Counted from the stretch's first letter, positions 51,200-61,468 are shown. The stretch: 64,000 bases of DNA from Bacillota bacterium (GCA_023413555.1 JAEZPG010000092.1:14392-78391), one strand, 5' to 3'. The notes: generated from the sequence alone by a model not told the origin. A program made the numbers and translations.

Positions 51200-52225
51200 T
51201 TATACTTCAATCATATTGGTCTTTCTTCGATAAATATATACCCGATCCGATAGCACCTCTTCCAATGGTACCTGAGTACAATTAACCTCGTTGACCATAT
51301 TCTTTAATTCCTCCCTGCTGAAACAAGCCTCATAAGGTACTAAAATAACCTCATGAATACTAGATGGGAGGATAAAAAAATCAGAATCTAGCTCCGATGC
51401 AAAGTTTCGTATAGCATCCTTATAAATCATGGCTGTTGCACCATTGATTCCTACAGAATTGCTTAAAATGTACATCTTAGGAGCCTTCTTTTGCTGCATC
51501 AAATCATTTAACATAGTATCTAACATTTCCTCTGTATATTCATCTGCTAACTCACTCTCTTCTTGAACCTCTTGAAGCATCTCTTCGTTATTATCAAGTT
51601 GCTCTACAAGATAATCAACCTCTTCTATACCTGCAGTCTCTAGTTCCTTCCGGAATAGCTCAGTCAAAACCTCCTCCATTGTATTAATCTTTACTGGAAA
51701 GAGCCTTTCCGTATTCTCTGAAGCAAGTTTCATTAATTGTTTAACTGAGAGATTCCATAGCTCTTTATGTTCATTGGTAAGACGGATTGTTCCAATCCCT
51801 GAATCATCCTGTTTTACTAGACAGTGGAAAGTTATGGCCAAATCCAGAAAGCGCACATGAGGAACATTCTCTAGCAAAGCTTTATTGCGACCATAATTCA
51901 CAACACGGTAAATAATATAGTCCTTAAACTGTTCAAATGTAAAAGATAGTTCACCATATTCTTGTGCCTGTTCTTTCATACTAGTTTCATAAGTATCAAT
52001 AATATCATCGGCAATTGTCTCTAACGGTTCTCCCTCCTGATATCTCATATAGTATTGATTCAGATAAATATTCGGTGAAATGGTGTCCCCAGATTTGAAA
52101 AATACAAGGCCGTCCAACTCAACAGAATTGTTCTTCATAACTCGGTTGACCTTAACTTCATAGTCTTTTTCAATCTTAATACTGATACAATCCCTTACAT
52201 TATCTACAAACTGCTGATACTCCAT
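51200..52225 (-). CDS. DUF5688 family protein
   Basis: A 341-aa soluble protein typical of Lachnospiraceae. The N-terminal region contains VNRVMKNNSVELDGLVF, followed by SPNIYLNQYYMRYQEGEPLE and a C-terminal half with MYILSNSVGINGATAMIY. An acidic stretch (NNEEMLQEVQEESELADEYT) lies in the middle. The function is unknown for the family; it often occurs in several copies. It is monocistronic with its own terminator. Confidence 0.85.
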   Translation of the reverse strand: MEYQQFVDNVRDCISIKIEKDYEVKVNRVMKNNSVELDGLVFFKSGDTISPNIYLNQYYMRYQEGEPLETIADDIIDTYETSMKEQAQEYGELSFTFEQFKDYIIYRVVNYGRNKALLENVPHVRFLDLAITFHCLVKQDDSGIGTIRLTNEHKELWNLSVKQLMKLASENTERLFPVKINTMEEVLTELFRKELETAGIEEVDYLVEQLDNNEEMLQEVQEESELADEYTEEMLDTMLNDLMQQKKAPKMYILSNSVGINGATAMIYKDAIRNFASELDSDFFILPSSIHEVILVPYEACFSREELKNMVNEVNCTQVPLEEVLSDRVYIYRRKTNMIEV

Positions 52226-52552
52226 ACACTCTACTCCTATCCCTTTATGATTTATAAGCCAGAACCTTTTTCACTAGAGTCTAATTACCTCTTTTTTCAA
52301 AATTCAAGTACGACTTGGCGTACTTGTTGCAAACGCCTCTTCAGCTTACTAACATAATACAGCTGAGCCACTTTGCAATCTTTTAAGATAAACCTTCCTT
52401 CAAACCTTCTTAAGCAAAAATAATTCTATCTTCAAAAATCAAATGGGATAACGCATGAACGTTCATATACAACTGAACAATGAAAGACTTACAAACCTTC
52501 ACAGAAAGAAGTACTATAAAGATTTAAATAGACTTGCTATAGAAAAAAAGAA
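52226..52552. other. Intergenic region with an unsupported frame
   Basis: A minus-strand frame of about 40 codons without a start codon ends near 52300. No ribosome binding site is found, so it may be a decayed fragment. Confidence 0.3.
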
Positions 52553-52613
52553 GGGAATTCGCGACTATACTGAACTTCGTGTTCTTAACTAGTTCCATAA
52601 TAGCACAATTCCC
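52553..52613 (-). terminator. Terminator of the membrane-protein gene
   Basis: Minus strand: GGGAATT (right arm 52607-52613) pairs with AATTCCC (52553-52559) across a structured 47-base loop, followed by TTCTTTTTTTCT. Confidence 0.65.
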
Positions 52614-52640
52614 ATATTTTTACTATTCTTATTAATTACA

Positions 52641-53321
52641 TTACTTGTAGTCTTTTGAACAAGTGCTTCTTTTTTTTGCACTTAAAGCAATGAGCACCTG
52701 ACTTGGCAGATAAAAAAACCACATAAGCACAGACACTATATGTTCCACAATAAAACAAAGTCCTTCAGGAACCTGAACATAGGATGCAAGATTAAACAGC
52801 CCTACATTAATATCGCAACAAAGAAAGAGAACAAGTCCTATGGTGTATACCCGATTCTCACAGTGAAGCAGACTATACCCCGCATTGCTGAGTATACAGA
52901 GAAAATAAAATGTAGCCACGACTAGAACATAATCTAAAGGTATCCCTATAATACGCAAAACTCCCAATAACAAAAGCCCTACACAAATAAGCCATTGAAT
53001 TCTCTGAGGCCGTTCACTTCTCAAGCGACATCGATGCAATAACTGAGCTACTAAAAAAGTAGTCATACCTACAGCATAATTCCCCATCAGTAATAAAAAA
53101 GTATCAGAAATTAGAGTAAATAGTAAAATAAGTCGAAGTAAAGTTACATCCTGCTTTTCCTCTTCCTTCCCTAAAAAGAACAGAACATACAGAAAGCATA
53201 GCAGAATACTTACATATTTTATTTTACTTGACAAATCAGCTTGATCTGGCACAAATATATCAATCCAGAGAAATATGCTATATAATATTACTTCGATACT
53301 AATAAATATCCATTTTTTCAT
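52641..53321 (-). CDS. Polytopic membrane protein, YhhN/TMEM86-like
   Basis: About 226 aa with seven or eight predicted membrane segments. The segments LFTLISDTFLLL and MTTFLVAQLLHRCRL match the two conserved blocks of YhhN (lysoplasmalogenase) proteins, and FLCCDINVGL matches a third. It may hydrolyse lysoplasmalogens; plasmalogens are common in anaerobic clostridia, which fits. GAGG is 9 bases before ATG 53321. It follows the GGDEF-EAL gene. The family call is moderate. Confidence 0.6.
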   Translation of the reverse strand: MKKWIFISIEVILYSIFLWIDIFVPDQADLSSKIKYVSILLCFLYVLFFLGKEEEKQDVTLLRLILLFTLISDTFLLLMGNYAVGMTTFLVAQLLHRCRLRSERPQRIQWLICVGLLLLGVLRIIGIPLDYVLVVATFYFLCILSNAGYSLLHCENRVYTIGLVLFLCCDINVGLFNLASYVQVPEGLCFIVEHIVSVLMWFFYLPSQVLIALSAKKRSTCSKDYK

Positions 53322-53348
53322 AGGAAACAACCTCAGTTTTCTTTGTTT

Positions 53349-54959
53349 CTACTCCACCCAGGTATCCAGATAAGAAGAAATCTCTGACCTATCTAAAGGT
53401 TGTCCAAACAAAAATCCCTGTACTAAATAGTGAACACTACTGTCTATAGCATCTAACTGTTCGGAATCCTCTATTCCTTCATAGATAACTTTACTTCCCA
53501 GTCCCTCTATAAGACGACTAAGATTATTGACAAAATCTTTAAGACGAGTATTTATTTCAATATGATGAAGTAATACAGCATCCAACTTAATATATTGGAA
53601 TCTATAATCCTTAATTCTCATTAATGCTCCCTTTGTAATACCAAAATTGTCAAGGGAAAGCTGTATACCAAGTTGTCTTAATTCCTCTAGTTGCTTATGC
53701 AGAATAACTTCCTTCTCACTAAAAGCAGTTTCAGAAATATCGAATACAATCTGATCTCCCTTAACTCCTGTTTCAGATAAAATCATCTTTATACTTGCAA
53801 TCAAATCAGAATCAAGCAATTGTCGCTCTGCAAAATTAATCATAATAGAAATGTCTTTGTACCCCAAATCCTCCCAGCCCTTTAAAGTCAAACAGGCCTG
53901 TCTTAGCATCTGCATTCCTAAAGGTACTATCACTCCGGTCTCTTTAGCTGCCTCAAGAAAATCCTGTGGTAACAATACACCATTGATAGGATGATTCCAT
54001 CGAAGTAATACTTCAAAGCTCTTTACCTTATGATTTTTCAAATCCAGTATAGGCTGATACTGCAAATAGAACTCATTATTTTCAAAAGCAGTACGAATCT
54101 CCGCTTCGCGTTTAATCTTCTCATTTAGAACATTCTGAATCTCGTCACCAAAATAACAGAATTGGTTCTTCCCTAAGCTTTTAGCATAATTCATTGTCGC
54201 ACTTGCATTTTTTAAAATAGACTGCGTATTCTTACCATCCTTACCAAGCATACAGATACCAATGTTTACTGACACAAACCATTCTTTATTGGCAAGTGAA
54301 AATGGATAAGAAAACATCTTTTGCACTTTCTTCACTTTTTCATCGTAATCACCAATATCTTCAAGGTTCTGCGATAAAATAACAAACTCATCCCCAGAAT
54401 ATCGACCAAAAAAATCGTTTTCATCTAAGGCTTGTTTGATACGATGGGTAACATCAATCAATAATTCATCTCCATATGCCACACCAAGAGTATCATTGAC
54501 TTCCTTTAGATTATCAATATCCAGGTACATCAACTCTACTTGTTCTTTAGGACGTAAGGTCCGAAAAATATTATCTAGCTGTTCCACTACTGCAACCCGG
54601 TTAGGTAACTGGGTCAACGCATCTATAAAAGCCAACTTCTTATAATGCTCCTCATTCAACTTTAGCTCATCATATCGCTTCATCAATTCTTTTTGTTGAG
54701 TTGTAAGATCTTCATAACTTTTCTCGAATTCTTCATAACTATCTTCTATTTTCTTCTTTTCTTCTTCGGTCACTCTGACAAGCTTATTACTTTTCAATAA
54801 TTTAATAAACAAAACAACCATTAACACGAAAAAAATGCCTGCAAGTATACTGGACCCAACAAGTGGCAATTGAGAACTTAAGAATACGTAGTAGGAGTTC
54901 ATCGCTATAAATATTCTGTTATATATGACAAACAATGATGTAGTAATAAATAACTCCAT
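53349..54959 (-). CDS. Membrane GGDEF-EAL protein with degenerate EAL site
   Basis: A 536-aa protein with one membrane segment (about residues 35-55), a coiled coil (about 65-105), a GGDEF domain (about 110-270) and an EAL domain (290-535). The GGDEF signature is SGDEF (188-192). In the EAL domain the signature is EVL (316-318) and the metal-binding DDFG reads DNFG (437-440), while N375 and E410 are kept. Cyclase activity is possible. Phosphodiesterase activity may be impaired, so c-di-GMP sensing is an alternative. AAGGAGG precedes the ATG. It sits close to the type IV pilus operon. Confidence 0.85.
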   Translation of the reverse strand: MELFITTSLFVIYNRIFIAMNSYYVFLSSQLPLVGSSILAGIFFVLMVVLFIKLLKSNKLVRVTEEEKKKIEDSYEEFEKSYEDLTTQQKELMKRYDELKLNEEHYKKLAFIDALTQLPNRVAVVEQLDNIFRTLRPKEQVELMYLDIDNLKEVNDTLGVAYGDELLIDVTHRIKQALDENDFFGRYSGDEFVILSQNLEDIGDYDEKVKKVQKMFSYPFSLANKEWFVSVNIGICMLGKDGKNTQSILKNASATMNYAKSLGKNQFCYFGDEIQNVLNEKIKREAEIRTAFENNEFYLQYQPILDLKNHKVKSFEVLLRWNHPINGVLLPQDFLEAAKETGVIVPLGMQMLRQACLTLKGWEDLGYKDISIMINFAERQLLDSDLIASIKMILSETGVKGDQIVFDISETAFSEKEVILHKQLEELRQLGIQLSLDNFGITKGALMRIKDYRFQYIKLDAVLLHHIEINTRLKDFVNNLSRLIEGLGSKVIYEGIEDSEQLDAIDSSVHYLVQGFLFGQPLDRSEISSYLDTWVE

Positions 54960-55098
54960 AATTCTTATGCCTCCTTACTGCAATTACATGTAGTTTAACA
55001 ATTTCAAAAAAACTATACTCTTCATTATACCATAGATAGATGTAGAAGTACATGTTTTACGTGTTAATTCATAATAAACTAACACTTTATGCATCTTA

Positions 55099-55587
55099 TT
55101 ACAGATACTTATAACTCTCTATCTTCGCCAGATAGCCATTTCCATAACGATGGTCATTGCTTACTTCCTCACCAAACCAATCTGGGGGCGTAAATTCATA
55201 GATCGCCTGGATATCCGGAAATTCTACCTCAACCATAATCAAGCCATCTAACTGCTTGTGAAAAATATCCAATTCAGCAGTTCTTCCATTGGCCAAAGGT
55301 ATTAAATACCTTGTCTTGCATACCAGATGACCATCCACCTTTTCTCGCAGATGCTCATAGCTTTCTTTGGTAAGTGACAGTTCCACTTCATTTAATACCT
55401 TAGCAAGCTGACTAAGACTTTCACTTACTCCCTCTTTGTTCTTATAGGTCAAGATATAGTCTTCATTGCTTTTTCGAATTCTCACAATAGGGACAGAACA
55501 AAGATATCCTTGCTCGATCTCCTTCTTATCAAACCCACAAAGATCGTCTGGTAAATGTTTTACTAAAAACTTCTTCTCTATTTCCAT
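55099..55587 (-). CDS. CYTH-domain protein (triphosphatase-like)
   Basis: A 162-aa protein with the N-terminal ExExK motif (EIEKKF), basic strands (VRIRK, YKNKEG) and the acidic LDIFHKQLDGLIMVEVEF. That is the inorganic/organic triphosphate-hydrolysing CYTH tunnel. It probably cleaves tripolyphosphate; thiamine triphosphate and others cannot be excluded. AGGAGAGTGC lies before the ATG. It is monocistronic, after the pilus operon's terminator. Confidence 0.9.
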   Translation of the reverse strand: MEIEKKFLVKHLPDDLCGFDKKEIEQGYLCSVPIVRIRKSNEDYILTYKNKEGVSESLSQLAKVLNEVELSLTKESYEHLREKVDGHLVCKTRYLIPLANGRTAELDIFHKQLDGLIMVEVEFPDIQAIYEFTPPDWFGEEVSNDHRYGNGYLAKIESYKYL

Positions 55588-55604
55588 AAAAGCACTCTCC
55601 TATC

Positions 55605-55658
55605 AAAAAATAAAGGTTGTAGCTAATTGTACCACATCTGTCATTAGCTGCAACCTTT
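55605..55658 (-). terminator. Terminator of the type IV pilus operon
   Basis: AAAGGTTGTAGCTAAT (55612-55627) pairs with ATTAGCTGCAACCTTT (55643-55658), one G.U. The minus strand continues ATTTTTTG. Confidence 0.85.
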
Positions 55659-55668
55659 CATCTTAGAT

Positions 55669-56259
55669 TTATTTGTATTCTGTCGGATTAGTGATTGGTT
55701 CATTACGTAACATAATCTTTTTCGATTGGATATTATAAACAATATCCTCAAGTTTTAACACTAGCTTTAGCTCTACAACCCTCTTTGCAATATTTGATAT
55801 ATCCATATTAAAATCCTCAACATACTGGCAGAATATATTTTTATTCCAATTATGTGACAATTCTAAACCAGAAGCAACTTTTTGAACATCCATCTGAGTA
55901 CCATAAAAAGAGCTTGTCACTTGCTTCTTAAAATAATACACTTTACGATCTGCTTTGCGATAAAATAAAATTTGTACATATCTGTCTTCACTGTTCCTGC
56001 CATCATGATAAATACACACTGCTTGATCATAAAAAGAACCATAAGAACCGTATACTACAATTCCATGATTAGCACTCATGACCCAGTCTGTCACTTGATT
56101 AAGACCTGTCTGAGCTTCCTTTTGAAGATTAGCCTCTACATTAACTCTTGAGGAAGTTTTTATTCCAGCATTTATAAATCCTGTCACTGCAATTATGACC
56201 ATTCCTATGATAGCAACGGCAGTCAACACTTCAATCAAAGTCAATCCCCTGTTTTTCAT
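55669..56259 (-). CDS. Type IV minor pseudopilin
   Basis: A 196-aa protein with a class III prepilin signal: NRG followed by LTLIEVLTAVAIIGMVIIAV, cleaved after the glycine, with E5 of the mature protein kept. The rest is a single globular domain without recognisable detail. It is the last gene of the pilus operon and should be processed by the prepilin peptidase encoded upstream. It starts 11 bases after the preceding pseudopilin gene. Confidence 0.88.
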   Translation of the reverse strand: MKNRGLTLIEVLTAVAIIGMVIIAVTGFINAGIKTSSRVNVEANLQKEAQTGLNQVTDWVMSANHGIVVYGSYGSFYDQAVCIYHDGRNSEDRYVQILFYRKADRKVYYFKKQVTSSFYGTQMDVQKVASGLELSHNWNKNIFCQYVEDFNMDISNIAKRVVELKLVLKLEDIVYNIQSKKIMLRNEPITNPTEYK

Positions 56260-56270
56260 AGCATACTCCT

Positions 56271-56807
56271 CTACTCAACAAAATGCTTTCCAGTGGCTGG
56301 AATACAGTTAATTACACTAGTACTACTACCATTGGTAATGGTGATAGATAAAGGATACTGATTAGTAGAAATTGCAGGTATCCCCTTATATATATAATCA
56401 AAAGCACCACTTGCACGATCAAAGGTAAAAAATACTGCCGTATCAGACACATCAATCGTTGTATCATTTGCCATGTCTATGTTAATCTGAATATTTTCAT
56501 TTCCTACCTTACGGTCGCTCTCAGGCGATGGCAAATAGGTTGCTAGATCAGTACGAGATACATTTCCCAAATAATAACCAGTATAATCATTATCTGTGCT
56601 CTTATAAAGTACCAAGAAACTTTGATCTATTTTACTCATACACTCATTTTTAACCTTTTCCAGAGAAGAATCTATGGTCTGGGTACACCCTTTTATATCA
56701 GCTGAATTAACAATACGAAAAGTCAGCGCTACTCCACCAATTAAAACACCAAGAATGGCTATAACTACTATTAATTCTATTATAGTAACTCCTTTATTAC
56801 TCTTCAT
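56271..56807 (-). CDS. Type IV minor pseudopilin
   Basis: A 178-aa prepilin-like protein: short basic leader MKSNKG, then VTIIELIVVIAILGVLIGGV with E5 in the mature N-terminal helix. The soluble part contains a C-terminal cysteine (INCIPATGK). It could be a priming pseudopilin (GspH/I/J type); the exact slot in the tip complex is not readable from sequence. Confidence 0.88.
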   Translation of the reverse strand: MKSNKGVTIIELIVVIAILGVLIGGVALTFRIVNSADIKGCTQTIDSSLEKVKNECMSKIDQSFLVLYKSTDNDYTGYYLGNVSRTDLATYLPSPESDRKVGNENIQINIDMANDTTIDVSDTAVFFTFDRASGAFDYIYKGIPAISTNQYPLSITITNGSSTSVINCIPATGKHFVE

Positions 56808-56837
56808 GAAATAGGCCTCCTCTCCTTAGCTATTACA

Positions 56838-59135
56838 TTAATTCTTACTCCAATTTTCTTCTGTAATCAAAGAACCTACATCAATCTGTTTTTCTTCGTC
56901 ATTTGCCGAATAGATTGGAAATTTACTATAATCTTTAAAAACCGTACGCACAGGTGAATTACAAATCAAGTCAAATACCTGCTTTGGACTTGCAGTAACC
57001 TTTGCGCCATTGGTAATCTTAACAATACCTTTACTAATAATAATTCCATTAAAATCAGATTGTACCTCTACATCTCCTGTAGCAATGATAATATGAACAT
57101 CAGGGTCAATATTCTTAACCTTAAAAGCATTGGAGCTGTTATATGTCGTGTCCGTATCTGCCTTTGTATTATTTACCAACATAAATTTACCATATTCCCC
57201 ATAGCTGGTATCATCAAAGAGATAAGAATTATTAGCTCCCATAGTCTTTCCGTCTATCAGCTGCAAGATACCCGGACAATTGGCATCTGTACTGTCCTGC
57301 ACGATAAGCGACTTAAAGATGTCATAATCTAACTCTGATTCATTATAAAGAGTTACAGATGGCACCAGCTTCTGTAGATAAGCGTCATACATAGTTTTTA
57401 GATCCTCTGATTCCCTCTTAAACTGATTAGGTAGTTCTGCTGCCACTGAGTTGCCACGCATAACAATGTCAGGTGTTGTTCCACCTGTATAAGCTACAAT
57501 ATTACCCGCGAAAGTCTTTCGTCCAGAGGTTGAGTTATTTACAATGGTATTCGGCAGTTTAATATAGGATTCATTATCTGCTAACCGTTGTAGTATGGTA
57601 TCCTTATTGGCTTGATTAGAAATAAAGTCTTTAAAATACCTATTTGCTTCAACTTCACTTTTAAAATTGGGATAATAGTACACCAAAGGTGTCGTTTCCG
57701 TATCATTCATTATTAGAATAAATGGTTCTTTAGCATCTACATAATCAGATAGCTTTTTCCCGTTGTAGCTAAGCTCGTAGTTACTATCTACCTGAAGAAT
57801 AGAAGAATCTACCTCTAAATCATCCATAAGCTTCTGATATTCCGCCATACTCAAAGGATTGTGTCCTACTGAGGTTCCGTCTGACCGTACTCCAATACAA
57901 TCACCTGGTAACAAATACGCCATCTGATTACTCTTCGTAGAGATTGCCTCACCAGTAAGTACATATTCACTGGTTTCATCTTCATTATTCAAAGTAGTCT
58001 TGGCCGGTTCAATATAAGCACGACCTGCAATAAATATGTTATGTATATCCGATAAATCTAGCATAGAATTTCTACGATTAACAATCATCGCACTACTGCC
58101 TTGAGGGTTATTCTCAAAACTATAACCATAATAGCTTCCACTTAATTTAACAGTACTGTTTGGAGCATTTATGGTAACATCATCAGCTACATACATATCA
58201 CCTTTAATATCAAGAATAGATGCGTTACTGGATACACTACTAGCACTAGAGGTCAGAATATTGTTCACCCATATACTATTTGGCACATTATCAGAAAGAT
58301 CCATATCATCAATCTTTATAGTACCACCTTCCTTTGTTGCGATGTTGCCTTTTACCACAAGCTGATTACTCTTAAAGCTAAGAGTTCCTCCTGCTGAAGT
58401 TAGTATACCGTCTTGTCCTGCATAAACATTACCTTCTAGATATCCACTTTCACCATTATCAACCCATAGTTGTTGATTAGCTATAACAGAATAATCCATA
58501 TAGGCAGGCCGAATACCTATCGAATCAAAATGAGCATTAGGGATTGCCACCTTAATATCAGTTGTAATCTGAGTATATATCTGGGTTCCTCTTTCTACAT
58601 ATCCTAAACAAATATTGCGAAAACAGATATACTGGTTATTTGAATCATTCTTTACATAACGACATTCCAAGTTATTCATGCCATTCTTAGCAGATATGGT
58701 GGTTTCCGCCTTTGTTTTTACAAGGTATTTTTTAAAATCATCTAAATTATACTTCGTAGTGATATTCGTATAATTATTATCATCTACTATATTTAAGGTA
58801 TCAAATTTCTTACTTAGCTTTAAACTTAATGAATCTTTAAACTTTTCACTTCGATCACCAACTGGTAAAGAAGCATATTCTAACATAATTTCTACATAGG
58901 TACTTTCTATTTCCTTTGCAATATCCTCCTCCAAGCCGGCACGAATCTCATCTAGTGCGACCTCTGCACTGTAAAAGTTTTTCTTTGCACTTTTATCTAC
59001 ATTCTTCATTTGCAGATTAGACATAGCCATAGTTAATACCATGGTAGCCATAATTCCCACCATAGCCATAGCAATCAGGACAATCAGTAAGGTAGCACCT
59101 CTATTTGGCTTTCCCTTTAATCTATATTTATTCAC
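56838..59135 (-). CDS. Large PilX-like prepilin-family protein
   Basis: A 765-aa protein starting at GTG with AAGGGGGAA inside the end of the previous gene. The N-terminal leader ends GKPNRG, followed by a membrane helix ATLLIVLIAMAMVGIMATMV. It has no glutamate at position 5, as in PilX/GspK-type components. A long beta-rich region (about 200-700) with repeated short asparagine/glycine strands (GNVYAGQDGI, KGDMYVADDV) follows. It would be a pilus tip or surface-exposed adhesive component. It is far longer than GspK or PilX of Gram-negatives. Confidence 0.75.
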   Translation of the reverse strand: MNKYRLKGKPNRGATLLIVLIAMAMVGIMATMVLTMAMSNLQMKNVDKSAKKNFYSAEVALDEIRAGLEEDIAKEIESTYVEIMLEYASLPVGDRSEKFKDSLSLKLSKKFDTLNIVDDNNYTNITTKYNLDDFKKYLVKTKAETTISAKNGMNNLECRYVKNDSNNQYICFRNICLGYVERGTQIYTQITTDIKVAIPNAHFDSIGIRPAYMDYSVIANQQLWVDNGESGYLEGNVYAGQDGILTSAGGTLSFKSNQLVVKGNIATKEGGTIKIDDMDLSDNVPNSIWVNNILTSSASSVSSNASILDIKGDMYVADDVTINAPNSTVKLSGSYYGYSFENNPQGSSAMIVNRRNSMLDLSDIHNIFIAGRAYIEPAKTTLNNEDETSEYVLTGEAISTKSNQMAYLLPGDCIGVRSDGTSVGHNPLSMAEYQKLMDDLEVDSSILQVDSNYELSYNGKKLSDYVDAKEPFILIMNDTETTPLVYYYPNFKSEVEANRYFKDFISNQANKDTILQRLADNESYIKLPNTIVNNSTSGRKTFAGNIVAYTGGTTPDIVMRGNSVAAELPNQFKRESEDLKTMYDAYLQKLVPSVTLYNESELDYDIFKSLIVQDSTDANCPGILQLIDGKTMGANNSYLFDDTSYGEYGKFMLVNNTKADTDTTYNSSNAFKVKNIDPDVHIIIATGDVEVQSDFNGIIISKGIVKITNGAKVTASPKQVFDLICNSPVRTVFKDYSKFPIYSANDEEKQIDVGSLITEENWSKN

Positions 59136-59138
59136 TAT

Positions 59139-60497
59139 TTATTCCCCCTTTGATGAGGTAAATGATATGATGTAATCGTCTTCCTTAAACATAGCTGTAG
59201 CGTCCTCAGGTTGCTTATACAAATCAATAGCGATATTATATATTCTGGTTTTATCAATATCACGTTCAATTAACACAGCCTGATTCACCTGCTTCGCATC
59301 TTTCTCTTTGTATTGTATTCTGCTTAATCCATCAAATTCATCTATGGTACTTCCCAAATTGGTGCGAATTTTAGTATGATAGATAAATTGATTATCTATA
59401 GGAGAACGTGGAAGCTCATCTTCCTGTAAATCCATATACAGTGTATAGGAATTCATACCACTCACATAAGTTGTATCGGGTACCTTCTCCTTATCCCGTT
59501 GTTCTACCAAATACACAGTTATATCAGCAGCAGCGCCCGTCAGAGTATTCTTTATTTCGATGTCATCTGTTTTTTGTTCTAGATTTGGAGCAAAAAACAG
59601 ATATACATTTTCTATGCTATCAAATTCCTTATGATAAAACTCGTCTTCATATTTATTTAAAGCAGATGACCCATTTGGAATCAAATTAGCCAAACGATAG
59701 ATAAACTTTCCAATTACCGCATATTTTTTTGTGGCATCATTATAAGATAAATCTAAAATAAGGGTTCGTTTCATATCTTTTTTTATCTCAGTATTGGTAA
59801 CCCCATTGTCCTCATGAAAGGTACTATTATAATAGGCATCGTATTGTACTTTTAAGGTACTTGCGGCCCAGTCATCCTGATAGGTTAGAGCTACTACAGC
59901 ATTCTTATCATCAGAAACAAATGGTAAAATCGGCATATCCTTATCATTGTATCCTTCATCATCTGTAGAATTTACTTTACTATAAGGCGATGCGTCGTAT
60001 TGGATCTTGGCACAGTATTTTCTTCCATTATATGTTATATTGGATACCTGAAATTGATACTTTCGCTTGCTATTCTCTTTCAGAGAATAGATGTAATTAC
60101 CTGTCGGGTCTGTTGTTCTCGTAATACATGGGTCTGCTGCATCAGTATAAGCACCGGTTGTTTCATCATATTCTATTTGTCTGGTTACAACACTACTGAT
60201 ATCTTCTAGAGAAAACAAATCAAATGTAGGTACATCATTTTTATAAATCAACTGTTTCGCTACATCCGCAAAAGAAGCCTGTGTCTTTAAGCCCTCCATC
60301 ATATTCTGCCCCAAAGTTGATGCATCCTGTACTTGCCTAGAAATCTGGTTTATACGACTTGCCTGCGAGATATTACCCAATATAGGAGCTATAATGATAG
60401 CAAGAATCAGCATGCTGACTAAAACCTCAATTAAGGTAAATCCATTATTCCTTTGTTCACTTTTTTTCTTGAATTTGATAAACTTCAAACCAAACAT
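59139..60497 (-). CDS. Type IV pseudopilin
   Basis: A 452-aa prepilin-like protein. The leader is unusually long and basic (about 19 residues, ending RNNG) before FTLIEVLVSMLILAIIIAPI. Mature E5 is present. The soluble part is large (about 400 residues), far more than typical minor pilins, and asparagine/aspartate-rich. The stop codon TAA is followed within 4 bases by GTG of the PilX-like gene, so they are coupled. AGAGGGAGAATCC stands before its ATG. Confidence 0.85.
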   Translation of the reverse strand: MFGLKFIKFKKKSEQRNNGFTLIEVLVSMLILAIIIAPILGNISQASRINQISRQVQDASTLGQNMMEGLKTQASFADVAKQLIYKNDVPTFDLFSLEDISSVVTRQIEYDETTGAYTDAADPCITRTTDPTGNYIYSLKENSKRKYQFQVSNITYNGRKYCAKIQYDASPYSKVNSTDDEGYNDKDMPILPFVSDDKNAVVALTYQDDWAASTLKVQYDAYYNSTFHEDNGVTNTEIKKDMKRTLILDLSYNDATKKYAVIGKFIYRLANLIPNGSSALNKYEDEFYHKEFDSIENVYLFFAPNLEQKTDDIEIKNTLTGAAADITVYLVEQRDKEKVPDTTYVSGMNSYTLYMDLQEDELPRSPIDNQFIYHTKIRTNLGSTIDEFDGLSRIQYKEKDAKQVNQAVLIERDIDKTRIYNIAIDLYKQPEDATAMFKEDDYIISFTSSKGE

Positions 60498-60550
60498 GGA
60501 TTCTCCCTCTTTCTAACAAAACAATCACCTAGCAATTACTTCTTATTGTC

Positions 60551-61456
60551 CTAATGATTTTGATCTTTTATGTCCTTATCATTCTTATTATTACTAACGA
60601 TTTCTCCAAATATATTCTTAATTCCCAATGGCTTACTAGGAACTTCCAGTGGTTTATAAGTAGCTTCCGCACCAGAAATGCTGTAGCTGCTGTACTCCAG
60701 ATTACCGGTTAACAGTCCTGTAGATTTATCAACAGCCAGATTAACCCTATTAATCGACTTACAACTTGTATACTTGATAATCAGCTCAACCATTTTTTTC
60801 ATTTGATTGTAATCAGACTTAAAGCTTAATGCAGTGATATTCTTACAACCTGTAAAATTAAGCTTCTCAACCACCGGTACATCACCTTGAAACATTTTTT
60901 TTACTGAATCTAATACTCCCCCTGTATTCCCTTTACTAGAAGCTGAAGTATTATCAGGAACTACCGGTTGAGGAGTTGCCTGTTGGGGGGATACAGTATT
61001 CGGAGCTGCACTATTAGGAGTTACGGATTGATTTGGTGTTGCTTCATCAGTTGTCTTAGCCCCATCCGAATTCACCTCTGTCTTTCCTTCTGTTAAACTC
61101 TGTGGAGTATACACAACAGATGGCTCTGAAAAATTGAAAGAATTAATCCACGCACCGCTTGTCTGCTCAATTATACTGGATAGGTAGATTTCATCCTGAT
61201 TCTGAACAGTTGCTGGAAACTTAGCTATAATCGTCTTTATCTTTTCCTCATTGTCCTTAATCTTTTGAACATATTCCTCTCTGTGTATATTACTTGATTC
61301 TAAGGTCTCATATTCCTTCTTTAATACCTGGGTCTCTTTATTTATGGCATCTGTTTTATCACTATATTTTTTATAGCCAAAGAAATAGGAAGCCCCTAGC
61401 AACAATACACACGCTAGAAGTATTAATAATCTTGCATCTTTTTGACTGATTTTCAT
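60551..61456 (-). CDS. pilO: PilO-like type IV pilus alignment protein
   Basis: A 301-aa bitopic membrane protein. One N-terminal membrane helix (about 10-27) is followed by a coiled coil (residues 35-75) and a low-complexity Thr/Pro/Ser/Asn linker (about 125-175). A C-terminal ferredoxin-like domain ends the protein. This is the PilO layout; it pairs with the PilN part of the preceding fusion to link the pilus base to the membrane. It starts 12 bases after the PilM-PilN gene. Confidence 0.8.
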   Translation of the reverse strand: MKISQKDARLLILLACVLLLGASYFFGYKKYSDKTDAINKETQVLKKEYETLESSNIHREEYVQKIKDNEEKIKTIIAKFPATVQNQDEIYLSSIIEQTSGAWINSFNFSEPSVVYTPQSLTEGKTEVNSDGAKTTDEATPNQSVTPNSAAPNTVSPQQATPQPVVPDNTSASSKGNTGGVLDSVKKMFQGDVPVVEKLNFTGCKNITALSFKSDYNQMKKMVELIIKYTSCKSINRVNLAVDKSTGLLTGNLEYSSYSISGAEATYKPLEVPSKPLGIKNIFGEIVSNNKNDKDIKDQNH

Positions 61457-61468
61457 CTGCTTCCCCTC

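Noticed and set aside
52290..52430. Short minus-strand frame after the DUF5688 gene
   Set aside because: No start codon or ribosome binding site.
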